A stretch of 64,000 nt of DNA. Source: Hyphomicrobiales bacterium (GTDB taxonomy: Bacteria > Pseudomonadota > Alphaproteobacteria > Rhizobiales > Beijerinckiaceae). Made by a program: the position numbers and the translations under genes. The stretch's first letter is position 1. Each line of letters begins with the position of its first letter. This document shows, one piece after another, positions 1 through 9,062 of this stretch. The stretch is taken from assembly GCA_019247605.1 (NCBI GenBank), contig JAFBAS010000074.1:1-64000 (forward strand). Direction: 5' to 3'. The notes beneath the pieces were generated by a model. That model made no database searches. It was not told the origin of the DNA and worked only from the letters and a program-made list of their open reading frames with translations.

Positions 1-438
1 ATCGCGGAGCTCGGCCGCTTCGGCCAGAAGACGGGCCGCGGTTTCTATCTCTACGCCAAGGGCGAACGTACGCCCAAGCCCGACCCCGAGGTCGAGGCCA
101 TGTATGCCGAGGAGGCGAAGCGCCAAGGCATCACGCGCCGCGAGATCGCACCCGAGGAGATCGTCGAACGCTTGCTCTTCCAGCTTGCGAACACCGGCGC
201 GGAGCTTCTCGATGAGGGCATCGCGCTTCGCGCGAGCGACATCGATACCGTCTACGTCAACGGTTATGGGTTCCCCGCCTGGCGCGGGGGGCCGATGTGG
301 TCTGTCGACGTGATCGGCTTGAATACCGTGGTCGAGAAGATGCAAGGATACGAGAAAGCTCATGGCCCGCGCTTCACGCCGGCAAAGCTGCTGGCGCGGC
401 TCGCGCGCGAGGGCAAGAGCTTCAACGAGGGCAAATGA
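1..438 (+). CDS. 3-hydroxyacyl-CoA dehydrogenase / enoyl-CoA hydratase, C-terminal fragment
   Basis: Only the last 145 residues are in the window; the gene starts upstream. The segment [11 protein letters not shown] is the typical opening of the second C-terminal helical domain of 3-hydroxyacyl-CoA dehydrogenases, and [15 protein letters not shown] is a signature of the C-terminus of FadB/FadJ-type multifunctional beta-oxidation proteins. Such proteins hydrate 2-enoyl-CoA and oxidise 3-hydroxyacyl-CoA with NAD+ in the cytoplasm. The stop codon lies next to or just inside the thiolase start, so the two are translationally coupled, as in fadBA-type pairs. The N-terminal crotonase half cannot be seen, so whether this is a bifunctional FadJ or a stand-alone dehydrogenase is inferred from the tail alone. 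Confidence 0.9.
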   Translation: MAELGRFGQKTGRGFYLYAKGERTPKPDPEVEAMYAEEAKRQGITRREIAPEEIVERLLFQLANTGAELLDEGIALRASDIDTVYVNGYGFPAWRGGPMWSVDVIGLNTVVEKMQGYEKAHGPRFTPAKLLARLAREGKSFNEGK

Positions 439-440
439 TC

Positions 441-1625
441 ATGAGCCGTGCCGTCATCGTCTCGACCGCTAGAACGCCGATCGGCAAAGCCTATCGGGGT
501 GCCTTCAACGATACCTCCGGGCCGACGCTTGCGGCGCACGCGCTCCAGCATGCGACCCGGCGCGCCAAGATCGACCCTGGCGAAATCGAGGACGTGGTCG
601 TCGGCTGCGCCTTGCAGCAAGGCACGACTGGCGGGAACTTCGCGCGCCAGACGGTGATCCGCGCCGGTTTCCCGGTGAGCATCGCCGGAACGACGATCGA
701 TCGCCAATGCGCCTCGGGCTTGCAGGCGATCGCGGTCGCCGCGCGCGCCATCATGCATGACGGCGTCTCGATCGCGGCCGCGGGCGGCGGTGAATCGATC
801 AGCCTCGTGCAGAACGATCACGCCAACAGCTTCCGCAACCGCGACGAGACCATCCTTGCGACGAAGCCCGAGCTCTACTTGCCGATGATCGATACGGCCG
901 AGGTGGTCGCAGCTCGCTACAGGATTTCGCGCGAAGCCCAAGACGCGTTCGGGCTCGAGAGCCAGCGGCGCACCGCGGCGGCGCAGCAGGGCGGACGTTT
1001 CGCCGAGGAGATCGTGCCGGTCGCGACCGAGATGGTGGTCACCGACAAGGCGACCGGCGCGACGCGCAAGGAGAAGGTCACGCTGCACAAGGACGAGGGC
1101 AACCGTCCCGACACCACGCCCGAAGGGCTCGCCGCGCTCAAGCCCGTTCGCGGAGAAGGCAAGACCATCACGGCCGGGAATGCGAGCCAGCTTTCCGACG
1201 GAGCCTCGATCTCGATCCTCATGGACGAGAAGGTCGCCGAGAAGCGCGGCCTTGCCCCACTCGGAGTGTTCAAGGGATTCGTGGCGGCGGGTTGCGAGCC
1301 CGACGAGATGGGGATCGGCCCGATCTTCGCCGTACCGCGTCTTCTCGAGCGGCACGGACTTGGCATCCACGACATCGACCTTTGGGAGCTGAACGAGGCT
1401 TTCGCCGTGCAGGTCATCTATTGCCGCGACAAGCTCGGCATCGATCCCGAGAAGCTCAACGTCAATGGCGGCGCGATCGCCGTCGGCCATCCCTACGGCA
1501 TGTCGGGAGCGCGCCTCACCGGGCACGCCCTCATCGAGGGAAAAAGGCGCGGCGCGAAACACGTCATCGTCACGATGTGCGTCGGCGGCGGCCAGGGCGC
1601 GGCCGGGCTCTTCGAGATCGCCTGA
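441..1625 (+). CDS. Acetyl-CoA C-acyltransferase (thiolase)
   Basis: Thiolase of 394 residues that cleaves 3-ketoacyl-CoA with CoA, the last step of beta-oxidation. The nucleophilic cysteine is Cys90 in DRQCASGLQ, the catalytic histidine lies in [16 protein letters not shown], and the second cysteine lies in [12 protein letters not shown], all in the expected order. Length matches the family (about 390 to 400). The ATG at 441 gives the usual [15 protein letters not shown] start; an in-frame ATG at 435 overlaps the upstream stop (ATGA) and is an alternative. The gene is coupled to the preceding hydroxyacyl-CoA dehydrogenase and is followed within 10 bases by an SDR gene. Confidence 0.96.
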   Translation: MSRAVIVSTARTPIGKAYRGAFNDTSGPTLAAHALQHATRRAKIDPGEIEDVVVGCALQQGTTGGNFARQTVIRAGFPVSIAGTTIDRQCASGLQAIAVAARAIMHDGVSIAAAGGGESISLVQNDHANSFRNRDETILATKPELYLPMIDTAEVVAARYRISREAQDAFGLESQRRTAAAQQGGRFAEEIVPVATEMVVTDKATGATRKEKVTLHKDEGNRPDTTPEGLAALKPVRGEGKTITAGNASQLSDGASISILMDEKVAEKRGLAPLGVFKGFVAAGCEPDEMGIGPIFAVPRLLERHGLGIHDIDLWELNEAFAVQVIYCRDKLGIDPEKLNVNGGAIAVGHPYGMSGARLTGHALIEGKRRGAKHVIVTMCVGGGQGAAGLFEIA

Positions 1626-1633
1626 GCGAGTCG

Positions 1634-2407
1634 ATGAGCAGGCTTTTCGATCTTTCCGGCAAGGTGGCGCTCGTCACCGGCTCGTCGCGCGGCATCGGTC
1701 GCGCCATCGTCGAGGAGTTCGCGCGCGCCGGGGCGAAGGTGGTGATCTCCTCGCGCAAGCTCGACGCCTGCGAGAAGGTGCGCGATGGCTTGCTCGCCGA
1801 AGGCCACGACGCGATCGCCATGCCGGCGCATGCCGGCGCGAAGGAAGAGCTCGCCGCGCTCGTCGAGAAGACGGTTTCTCACTATGGGCGCCTCGACATC
1901 TGCGTCGCGAACGCGGCGGTGAACCCGTTCTACGGCTCGCTCACCGACACCCCCGACGAGGCCTTCGACAAGACGATGACGACCAATGTGAAGGCGGTCT
2001 GGTGGCTTGCGCAATTGGCGAAACCCCATCTCGTCGCCAGCCGGGAAGGAAATTTCATCGTCATCTCTTCGATTGCCGCGATCCGAGGCACGTCCGTGCT
2101 CGGCGTCTATGGCATCTCGAAAGCGGCCGAGACCGCGCTCGTTCGCAATCTTGCGGTGGAATGGGGACCCGAGGGCGTTTGCGTGAATGCCATCGCGCCT
2201 GGCCTCGTCAAGACGGATTTCGCCCGCACCTTGTGGGAGAACGAGGCCGCTCGCAAGAAGCGCGAAGCCGAGACGCCGTTGCGGCGGCTCGGCGAGCCGG
2301 TCGACATCGCGGGCGCCGCGCTCTTTTTGGCCTCGCGCGCGGGACGATTCGTCACTGGGCAAGTGCTGGTCGCCGATGGCGGCGTCACGATCGGCGGCTC
2401 GGGATGA
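1634..2407 (+). CDS. Short-chain dehydrogenase/reductase (SDR)
   Basis: Classical SDR of 257 residues. The Rossmann motif TGSSRGIG is at residues 15-22, the NAxA-type motif is VANAAVN near 91-97, and the catalytic set is Ser145/146, Tyr159 and Lys163 (YGISK). The C-terminus GQVLVADGGVTIGG is the usual substrate-loop and end sequence. It begins eight bases after the thiolase stop. The substrate cannot be read from sequence. In this operon a 3- or 4-hydroxyacyl-CoA or a short keto acid is plausible; an SDR (LvaD) also sits beside an APH-type kinase and an acyl-CoA dehydrogenase in the Pseudomonas levulinate operon. The coenzyme preference is not assigned. Confidence 0.93.
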   Translation: MSRLFDLSGKVALVTGSSRGIGRAIVEEFARAGAKVVISSRKLDACEKVRDGLLAEGHDAIAMPAHAGAKEELAALVEKTVSHYGRLDICVANAAVNPFYGSLTDTPDEAFDKTMTTNVKAVWWLAQLAKPHLVASREGNFIVISSIAAIRGTSVLGVYGISKAAETALVRNLAVEWGPEGVCVNAIAPGLVKTDFARTLWENEAARKKREAETPLRRLGEPVDIAGAALFLASRAGRFVTGQVLVADGGVTIGGSG

Positions 2408-2513
2408 GCCCAGAGGCCGCCTTCCTTCGCGACGAGCTCCCAATTCGCCCGCCGTCATGGCGCTTTCGCGCTCACAGAGGCATTGAACGCGCTGGCGCTG
2501 GAGCTCGTGTTCG

Positions 2514-3578
2514 ATGAGCGTGACGCCCGTTCTCATCGACCCGCTGCCGCAGCATCGCTTCGATGAAAGACGGCTCGACCTTTATCTTGCCGAGCACGTC
2601 CCGGCATACCACGCCGGCAACCCGGTGATCCGCCAATTCCAGGGGGGCCAATCGAACCCGACCTTTCTCCTCAAAACCCCTGGCGCGACCTATGTTTTGC
2701 GCAAGAAGCCCCCCGGGAAGCTACTGGCCTCCGCCCACATGGTCGAGCGCGAATACAAGGTGCAAAGAGCGCTCGCAGGTTCGGCGGTGCCGGTCGCGCC
2801 CATGCTTTTGCTGTGCGAGGACACGAACATCCTCGGGACGCCGTTTTATCTCATGGGTTACGTCGCGGGCCGAGTGATCCCGACCGCGGACCTTCCCGAT
2901 CTCTCGCCCGCGGAGCGCCAAGGTGTCTACCGCTCGCTCGTCGAGACCCTCGCCTCTCTTCACCAGGTGGATTGGCGCGCGGCGGGGCTCGGCGATTTCG
3001 GTCGGCCCGACAATTATGCGGCCCGCCAGATCGATCGCTGGACCAGGCAATACGCGGCCTCGAAGACCGACGAGGTCGGCGAGATGGAGAAACTCTCCGC
3101 CTGGCTTGTCGCACATCTGCCGAAGGAGGCGGCGTCTTCGATCGTGCATGGCGATTTCAGGGTCGGCAACACCATTGTCCATCCGAGCGAGCCGCGGCTT
3201 GCGGCGGTGCTCGATTGGGAGCTCGCAACGATCGGGGACCCGCTCGCCGATCTCGCCTATCTGTGCATGGCCTACAATATGCCGCCCGGCGGCCCCGGCG
3301 TAAGCGGCGGCCTTCGCGGTGCGAAGCTTTCCGCGCTCGGCTTGCCAAGCGAAGAAGAGGTGCTTTCAGCCTACGCCCGCGCCACCTCGCGCTCGGACAT
3401 TCCTCACTGGGATTTCTACAAGGCCTTGGCTTTTTTCCGCATTGCCGCGATTGTCCAAGGCGTCTACGCGCGAGGGCTTGCAGGCAATGCGGCCGACGCC
3501 TCGGCCGTGCAGCAGGGTGAGCGGGTGCGCATGATGGCGAAAATCGGATGGGAGATCGCTTCCTCCGCCAGGAATTGA
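2514..3578 (+). CDS. APH-family phosphotransferase (ACAD10/11-type kinase domain, LvaA-like)
   Basis: Protein of 354 residues with an aminoglycoside-phosphotransferase fold. The catalytic loop HGDFRVGN is at 212-219 and the metal-binding DWE at 234-236 is followed by LATIGDPLADLAYL, the form seen in the kinase domain of ACAD10/ACAD11 and bacterial relatives. The N-terminal lysine region (YVLRKKPPGKLL, near residue 60) is the ATP-binding strand typical of this subgroup. It lies directly before an acyl-CoA dehydrogenase of the same partner family. Known members (LvaA, ACAD11) phosphorylate the hydroxyl of 4-hydroxyacyl-CoAs so that it can be eliminated; the same job here is inference. It is not expected to be an antibiotic-resistance enzyme. 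Confidence 0.9.
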   Translation: MSVTPVLIDPLPQHRFDERRLDLYLAEHVPAYHAGNPVIRQFQGGQSNPTFLLKTPGATYVLRKKPPGKLLASAHMVEREYKVQRALAGSAVPVAPMLLLCEDTNILGTPFYLMGYVAGRVIPTADLPDLSPAERQGVYRSLVETLASLHQVDWRAAGLGDFGRPDNYAARQIDRWTRQYAASKTDEVGEMEKLSAWLVAHLPKEAASSIVHGDFRVGNTIVHPSEPRLAAVLDWELATIGDPLADLAYLCMAYNMPPGGPGVSGGLRGAKLSALGLPSEEEVLSAYARATSRSDIPHWDFYKALAFFRIAAIVQGVYARGLAGNAADASAVQQGERVRMMAKIGWEIASSARN

Positions 3579-3664
3579 ATTCGTATTGAATTTCGGGCGA
3601 TCGAAGCTGGCTTGCTTCGGGCCGCGCCGATCAGAAGGCTCCAGCAGGGTAACGGGAAGGCATC

Positions 3665-4918
3665 ATGGATTTCGCATATTCGCCGAAGACGAAGGCGCTG
3701 CAAGAGAAGCTCCTCGCGTTCATGGAGGAGCATGTCTACCCCAACGAAGAAAAGCTGCATCCCGAGCACGAAGGGGCGGCGCGCTGGCGCGAGATTCCCC
3801 CGATTCTCGAAGAGCTGAAGGCCAAGGCGCGAAAGGCCGGATTGTGGAATTTGTTCCTGCCGGAAAGCGAGCTCGGCGCCGGTCTCGCCAATCTCGAATA
3901 CGCGCCTCTCGCGGAAATCATGGGGCGTTCGCCCGTGGCTTCGGAAATCTTCAACTGCAGCGCGCCCGACACCGGCAATATGGAAGTGCTGGTCCGATAT
4001 GGGACGCAGGCGCAGAAGAAGCAGTGGCTCGAGCCGTTGCTCAAGGGCGAAATTCGCTCGGCTTTCGCCATGACCGAGCCCGCCGTCGCCTCTTCGGACG
4101 CGACCAACATCGCCACCGCGATCACGCGCGACGGCGACGAATATGTGATCAACGGACACAAATGGTGGACCTCGGGCTCCGGCGATCCGCGCTGCCGCAT
4201 CCTGATCGTGATGGGCCAGACCGATCCGAACAATCCGAGCCCGCATAAACGTCAGTCGATGATCCTCTGCCCCCTGCCCCACCCCGGTGTGACGATCGTT
4301 AGACCCTTGACGATCTTCGGCTTCGACGATGCGCCGCACGGCCATATGGAGGTGAAGTTCGAGAATGTGCGCGTGTCAGCCTCGAACATGCTGCTCGGGG
4401 AGGGGCGTGGCTTCGAGATCGCGCAAGGGCGCCTCGGGCCGGGCCGCATCCATCACTGCATGCGCATCATCGGGGCGGCCGAGCGGGCGCTCGAACGTCT
4501 TTGCCGCCGCCTCAAGGAACGCGTCGCCTTCGGCGCGCCGATCGCCACGCAGACCGTGTGGTTCGAGCGCATCGCGGAATCGCGTTGCCTCATCGATCAG
4601 GCTCGCCTGCTCACCCTGCAAGCTGCCTTCAAGATGGACACGGTCGGCAACAAGGAAGCCCGCGCCGACATCGCCATGATCAAGGTCGCTGCCGGAAGCA
4701 TGGCGTGCCAGGTGATCGACTGGGCGATCCAGGGTTTCGGAGCCGGCGGCTTCACCGATCGCGTCATGGCACGCGCTTATGCCTATGCGCGCACTTTGCG
4801 CATGGTCGATGGCCCTGACGAGGTGCATCGAAATCAGATCGCCAAGCTCGAATTGCGCAAATATGGCGCGCAAGATGCCCATCGCACCGGCGGCGATCCT
4901 GTCGTGCGGATGATGTAA
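3665..4918 (+). CDS. Acyl-CoA dehydrogenase (ACAD10/11-like)
   Basis: Flavin enzyme of 417 residues, the size of the ACAD11-type dehydrogenase. The FAD/substrate motif [15 protein letters not shown] is in the middle domain, followed by [10 protein letters not shown], and the C-terminal domain has [10 protein letters not shown] and [13 protein letters not shown]. The start at 3665 is preceded by GGGAAGG, a good ribosome binding site. It oxidises an acyl-CoA to the 2-enoyl-CoA, passing electrons to ETF; with the preceding APH kinase it may instead work on a phosphorylated 4-hydroxyacyl-CoA, as LvaC does. It is followed by an enoyl-CoA hydratase, which would use its product. Confidence 0.95.
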   Translation: MDFAYSPKTKALQEKLLAFMEEHVYPNEEKLHPEHEGAARWREIPPILEELKAKARKAGLWNLFLPESELGAGLANLEYAPLAEIMGRSPVASEIFNCSAPDTGNMEVLVRYGTQAQKKQWLEPLLKGEIRSAFAMTEPAVASSDATNIATAITRDGDEYVINGHKWWTSGSGDPRCRILIVMGQTDPNNPSPHKRQSMILCPLPHPGVTIVRPLTIFGFDDAPHGHMEVKFENVRVSASNMLLGEGRGFEIAQGRLGPGRIHHCMRIIGAAERALERLCRRLKERVAFGAPIATQTVWFERIAESRCLIDQARLLTLQAAFKMDTVGNKEARADIAMIKVAAGSMACQVIDWAIQGFGAGGFTDRVMARAYAYARTLRMVDGPDEVHRNQIAKLELRKYGAQDAHRTGGDPVVRMM

Positions 4919-5013
4919 CTCGAAAGGGCACGCGGCGAGCGGCCGGCGCAGCCTCCCGGCCGGCAGGAGGCGCGCCTTGGCACAAGCGCGCCGGACGCAA
5001 AGGTAAAAACCTC

Positions 5014-5835
5014 ATGCAAACCCGCGAAATCCTCTATGACGTGAAGGACCACGTCGCCACCATCACGCTCAATCGGCCCGAGAAGCTCAACGCGTGGACG
5101 CAGGTGATGGAGCAGGACGTGCGCCGGGCGATGACGGAGGCGGCGGAAGATCGCGAGGTTCGCGTGATCGTCGTGACCGGTGCCGGACGCGGTTTTTGCG
5201 CCGGCGCCGATCTCGACCGGATGAAGGCCTCGCTCGAAAGCGGCAAGCGCGGCACCTTGGCCCGCCATGAAGCCGCGACCGAAGGTCTCGGCGAGATCGA
5301 GGTGAACTACCAGCAGCGCTTCAGCTACTTGTTGCGCGTGCCGAAGCCCGTCATCGCGGCGATCAACGGTCCGGTCGCCGGGATCGGCTTGTGCTTCGTG
5401 CTCTTCACCGATCTGCGCTACATCGCGCCCTCCGCCAAGGTCACGACCGCTTTCGCCCGCCGCGGGCTCATCGCCGAGCATGGCATGTCTTTCATGCTGC
5501 CCCGCCTCATCGGGTTGAGGCCGGCGCTCGACCTTCTCTACTCGGCGCGCGTCATTACTGGCACCGAGGCGGCACAGCTTGGCCTTGCCGATCTCTTGCC
5601 CGAGGAGGGCTTCTCGCTTCAGGTTTACGAGAAAGCCCGCGCCATCGCCTCGAACTCATCGCCACGCTCGACTGCCGTGATCAAGCGTCAGGTCTATGAC
5701 GACCTCTTCCGCAATCTTGCCGAATCGTGGAACGCGGCCGACGCGGAAATGTACGCTTCTTTCGAGAGCGAGGATTTCAAGGAAGGCGTCGCGCATTATT
5801 TCGAGAAGCGTGCCCCGCGCTTCACCGGTCGGTAG
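5014..5835 (+). CDS. Enoyl-CoA hydratase/isomerase (crotonase family)
   Basis: Crotonase-fold protein of 273 residues. The first oxyanion-hole segment is GAGRGFCAGADLDRM near 65-80, and the second is AAINGPVAGIGLCFVLFTDLRY near 115-135. The region RRGLIAEHGMSFMLPRLIG carries a glutamate at the position often used for catalysis. These hydrate or isomerise enoyl-CoA in the cytoplasm. The start lies 95 bases after the acyl-CoA dehydrogenase stop and it is the last gene of the catabolic operon; it converges on a membrane-protein gene only nine bases away. The exact reaction (hydratase versus isomerase) is not decided by sequence. Confidence 0.94.
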   Translation: MQTREILYDVKDHVATITLNRPEKLNAWTQVMEQDVRRAMTEAAEDREVRVIVVTGAGRGFCAGADLDRMKASLESGKRGTLARHEAATEGLGEIEVNYQQRFSYLLRVPKPVIAAINGPVAGIGLCFVLFTDLRYIAPSAKVTTAFARRGLIAEHGMSFMLPRLIGLRPALDLLYSARVITGTEAAQLGLADLLPEEGFSLQVYEKARAIASNSSPRSTAVIKRQVYDDLFRNLAESWNAADAEMYASFESEDFKEGVAHYFEKRAPRFTGR

Positions 5836-5844
5836 GTCCCGGTC

Positions 5845-6582
5845 TCATCGCTTTTTTGAAAGGAGCATGCCCTTCTCGAGCTCGGCCCGTGCCGCCCGAC
5901 CAATGTAAATGATAGCCGCGAGCGTCGCCGCGAGCCCAAGAAGCAAGAGCACCCAGCGCGCCGTGCCGATCATGGTGCCGGCGATTGCGGCTTTGCCTAA
6001 CGTGGCGACATAGACGTAGAGCACGACCGCCGGGATGATTCCGACGAAGGTGGCGCACACGAAAGGGAGAAAGCGAAGTTCCGTCGCGCCGAGCACGAAA
6101 TTCAAGACGCTGAAGGGCATGACGGGACTGAGGCGAAGCAGGAAAACGACCTGCCACCCACCGTCGCTCACGGCTCTGTAAATGGCCTGCGCTCTCGGAC
6201 GACCTTCGACCAGCCGTCTCACGTCGCGCTTTATGAAATGTCTCGCCAGCAAAAAAGCCAAGGCGGCGCCAGTTGACGCGGCGACGATAACGAGCGGGAT
6301 GGCGGCGAGGCCAAAGGCGAGGCCCGCGGCGAGTGTCATGACACTCGCCGGAACGAGCAGAACGATCGCGATGACGTAGACGAGGAGGAAGACGATCGGT
6401 CCCCAAATCCCAAGACCCTGGATCCAGGCATCGAACCCCGTCACCCATTCCCGCAGCGGCAGAAGCGACCACCCGAACCCGGCGGCGAGCAAAAGGGCCG
6501 CCACGACCAGCCAGATCATCAGGGGTGAAGCGCGCTTGATCTGGCCCAAGGTATTTCCCGATACTGGCACGCGTTGCGTCAC
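5845..6582 (-). CDS. TVP38/TMEM64 family membrane protein (SNARE-associated/DedA-like)
   Basis: Integral membrane protein of 245 residues with about six hydrophobic segments (around 22-42, 55-75, 78-105, 155-180, 190-215, 218-235). The central SNARE-associated domain is recognised by LAAGLAFGL near residue 85 and by LRLSPVMPFSVLNFVLGAT near 150-168, which is the family's hallmark. Family members (YdjX/YdjZ, DedA relatives) have been linked to lipid scrambling or undecaprenyl phosphate recycling, but a job for this one is not assigned. The gene converges with the enoyl-CoA hydratase and shares no operon partner. The GTG/ATG choice further downstream would remove only the short cytoplasmic N-terminus. 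Confidence 0.85.
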   Translation of the reverse strand: MTQRVPVSGNTLGQIKRASPLMIWLVVAALLLAAGFGWSLLPLREWVTGFDAWIQGLGIWGPIVFLLVYVIAIVLLVPASVMTLAAGLAFGLAAIPLVIVAASTGAALAFLLARHFIKRDVRRLVEGRPRAQAIYRAVSDGGWQVVFLLRLSPVMPFSVLNFVLGATELRFLPFVCATFVGIIPAVVLYVYVATLGKAAIAGTMIGTARWVLLLLGLAATLAAIIYIGRAARAELEKGMLLSKKR

Positions 6583-6849
6583 GGCAGACGGCGAATGGGC
6601 GCCGACCTGTCTGTCGCATGAGCCGTCCGCGTTCCTGGCTTCGCGTGAACACGGTACGACTGCTTTGCGCGCCCGCCGTTCTGCAGCAGTAATCTCTTAA
6701 GTCTGCGACTATCAATGGTCTATTTTGGATGAAAATGGCGGCAATTCGGACGACGATATTGGAAACCTTTGTTGTTTTATCTGGACAAAGATATTTGCTT
6801 CACCGGAAAACCTGATCCGCGACGCAGTGGCAAGTCGTAAAAGAAACGG

Positions 6850-7239
6850 TTATGTGCCCATGTTCTTTGATGGCGTTCCTCCTTCCGTCAATGCGAGTAT
6901 AACGATACCGGATACGATCAGAATGGACCCGATTATTTCAAAACCCGATATGGTTTCGCCGAAAATCAGGGCCGAAGCCAGGATAACCGTGACAATGTAG
7001 CCATGAGCTGCGGCAAACAACGGCCCAACGGGCGCGATGCGAAGCAAGCTCGTGTAGATGAGGAGCCACGCCAGAGCGGTCGCGACGATCAGCAAGGAGC
7101 TCGGCTCGGAAATCAAGCGTGTCACATACGCCAGGCTCGCTTCGACTGGGAGCGCATCATCGGCGGTCAGCTTGAACGCAATTTGCTGAACGGTGTCGGC
7201 CACGATCAACAACACGAACATCACCCCGACCCGGATCAT
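6850..7239 (-). CDS. Half-size EamA/SMR-type transporter subunit 1
   Basis: Small hydrophobic protein of 129 residues with four predicted membrane segments, that is, a single EamA repeat. It carries the conserved DTVQQIAFKLT near residues 15-25 and the typical end IIGSILIVSGIVILAL. Single-repeat EamA proteins work as homo- or heterodimers; ArnE/ArnF, which flip undecaprenyl-phosphate-aminoarabinose, are the best known. It follows a second half-size protein by three bases, so a heterodimer is likely. The local base composition is visibly more AT-rich than the surroundings, suggesting acquisition. The cargo is unknown. Confidence 0.8.
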   Translation of the reverse strand: MIRVGVMFVLLIVADTVQQIAFKLTADDALPVEASLAYVTRLISEPSSLLIVATALAWLLIYTSLLRIAPVGPLFAAAHGYIVTVILASALIFGETISGFEIIGSILIVSGIVILALTEGGTPSKNMGT

Positions 7240-7242
7240 GCG

Positions 7243-7575
7243 TTAGTGGTTCCCCGCGGCGAGCGCCACGCCGAGCGTGATGAGAAAAGCGGCCGTGAGC
7301 CGAGGAAGGGTCAATGCCTCGTGAAACGCGATGCGGCCGCCCACCAAAACCGCTACGATCGCGATGCAACCCGCCAAAACACCCTGGCCGAGCGGCACGA
7401 AGGCGAGGAACCCGATCCACACCAGCATCTCGATCGGGGCCGACATGACCGCCGCGCCGAAGAGAAGCGAGCGAACAAGTCCCTTGCGATTTGTGGCAGC
7501 GGCCTTGAAGGCGAGTTGCCGCGCCGAGGTGATTGCGACGAACGTGACGAGGAAGGCGACGGCGTGGGGACTCAA
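7243..7575 (-). CDS. Half-size EamA/SMR-type transporter subunit 2
   Basis: Hydrophobic protein of 110 residues with four membrane segments. The motif SARQLAFKAAA near residues 17-27 matches the QxAFK motif of the downstream subunit, showing the two are paralogous single-repeat EamA proteins. The stop is three bases before the start of subunit 1, and its own start is three bases after the stop of the FemAB/GNAT-like gene, so all three are one transcription unit on the minus strand. Paired half-transporters of this kind export or flip small polar or lipid-linked compounds; which one cannot be said. An SMR drug exporter is an alternative reading. Confidence 0.8.
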   Translation of the reverse strand: MSPHAVAFLVTFVAITSARQLAFKAAATNRKGLVRSLLFGAAVMSAPIEMLVWIGFLAFVPLGQGVLAGCIAIVAVLVGGRIAFHEALTLPRLTAAFLITLGVALAAGNH

Positions 7576-7578
7576 GTT

Positions 7579-8658
7579 TCACGGCCCTCCGCGCTGAGGC
7601 AGACCAAATCCGAGCCGACCCTTGAGGTGACGTGCCGCCCAGCGGAGAGCCGGATTACGAAAATAGACGGCGTGAACCGTCGGTGTCGAAATTGCGCCGA
7701 GATAGGACTTGATCGCGTCGTTCGATTGCCCCGCAATGAAAAAACGCAGGCCACATCGAATGCAGTAATCCAGCATGTGAAACCACGCAACGAAATAGAG
7801 TCTGTATTTCCTTGAAATATCATAGTCGAGTCCCGTCGTCTTAAATATAAACGAGCCATTGGTCACGATTCCGAGCGTGAACCCCGCGAGCTTATCGCCG
7901 ACGTAATAAAGGAAGAGGCGACATCGCTCGTCCCAACGGGCAAAGAATTCCTGGTGCCAGCCGCGCGAGATGTGGACAAACGCCTCTTCGCTCGCCGCGA
8001 CGACATTCTCCGACAGCAGAAAAAGCTCGTCGAAGTCCCGATCCGAAATGAGGTCGATGCTGCCCGTGAGCAGCCTCACCCCGACTTCATGCCTCGCCTT
8101 GAGATTTCGCCTGATGCGTTGCCTGTGCCTCGATGGCAACGCTCTGAGGAACTCTTCCGTGGATGAGAAGTCGATCGGAACGTACCAGAGAGCGTCTCCC
8201 CACAGAGGCTCAAATCGAGAATGCTCCAAACTCGACAACAAGTTTCGCGAGCGTCGATTGTCGTCATCGCCCAGGAATGGCGCGCCCCAGGGCAGATTCA
8301 GCACGAGCGCGGCCGCAGCCCGGGTCTCATTCAACAAGGCGAACACGGTCGCAACGATATCGCTATCTGATCGGTCCTTCGGCAGGGGGCAGAATTCGCA
8401 TGTGCTTTGTCCAATGAACAAGAAACGGGGCGATGGCAAAAACAGCTTGGCCAACCCGGCGAGGCGGGGAGACGCACCCAGTCTCGAACTCAAATCGAAA
8501 CTGCCGACGAAATAGGTCAAGCCATCGCGCTTACCGCTTTGGAACCCGTCTGGAGGGTGCCGATGGAAGATATCGACGAACCAGGGGGGCTCGATGGCGT
8601 TCGCGGCGGGTTGCTCGCCTTGAATGATTTGATCGGAGGACCGGCACGAAGTACCCAC
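7579..8658 (-). CDS. FemAB/GNAT-like acyl- or aminoacyltransferase
   Basis: Protein of 359 residues with what looks like two GNAT-like halves. The centre carries LPSRHRQRIRRNLKAR (about residues 174-189), a basic helix of the type seen in the FemAB-like/BioF2-like acetyltransferase families, and the C-terminal half has the strand pattern YVGDKLAGFTLGIV followed by FIAGQSNDAIKSYLGA. I cannot name the substrate. It is the first gene of an operon with two half-size EamA transporters, which suggests that it modifies the compound the transporters move, for instance a lipid-linked or secreted metabolite. Codon choice is less GC-biased than in the flanking genes. The N-terminus (start at 8658) is uncertain; later in-frame starts exist. 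Confidence 0.7.
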   Translation of the reverse strand: MGTSCRSSDQIIQGEQPAANAIEPPWFVDIFHRHPPDGFQSGKRDGLTYFVGSFDLSSRLGASPRLAGLAKLFLPSPRFLFIGQSTCEFCPLPKDRSDSDIVATVFALLNETRAAAALVLNLPWGAPFLGDDDNRRSRNLLSSLEHSRFEPLWGDALWYVPIDFSSTEEFLRALPSRHRQRIRRNLKARHEVGVRLLTGSIDLISDRDFDELFLLSENVVAASEEAFVHISRGWHQEFFARWDERCRLFLYYVGDKLAGFTLGIVTNGSFIFKTTGLDYDISRKYRLYFVAWFHMLDYCIRCGLRFFIAGQSNDAIKSYLGAISTPTVHAVYFRNPALRWAARHLKGRLGFGLPQRGGP

Positions 8659-9062
8659 GCCATTACCTCAATCTCGATATTATCCGACGAGAGCGTAAGC
8701 CAGCTATGGGTGTTTCGAACCGGCGCCCTGTCCTTTCTGACCGCCACGCACCGTCGATCTGCCGGGCTGCGATCTTCGGACCGGTTCTCCCGCTCCGATT
8801 GCATCAGATCAGGGAGAACCTATGCAGATCAGGAATATTCTCCGGCTCGTTGTTCTTGCACGAACACTAAACCACTACTGGCGAAGCGCGTCGATTCAAT
8901 TTCTTTGTTGACCAGCTCGATTAATACTGACGCAATATCGAATGGGAAGTTCGAGGCCGAAGGGATTTTGTGAGCTGCCTTGGAGCCTCGTAGTCGGATC
9001 GAACGCATGAAACCTTGGACGTCGCCTGCCATCCCGGGCGCAGCGCGCGCGATGTCCGTGCC
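8659..9062. other. Intergenic region between divergent genes, AT-richer, no convincing gene
   Basis: About 400 bases between the divergent FemAB-like and TauE genes, AT-richer than the genome average. A short reading frame at 8822 (29 codons, preceded by AGGGAGA) exists but has no recognisable features and is not called. The region must hold the promoters for both divergent units; no clear -35/-10 pair or terminator was identified. Confidence 0.5.

Noticed and set aside
360-1562. A 400-codon minus-strand frame opposite the thiolase
   Set aside because: Antisense shadow of a gene with complete catalytic motifs; its composition is the usual Arg/Asp/His-rich shadow.
8407-8973. 188-codon plus-strand frame overlapping the FemAB-like gene and the intergenic region
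   Set aside because: Mostly antisense to the FemAB-like gene, without a coherent hydrophobic pattern or ribosome binding site.
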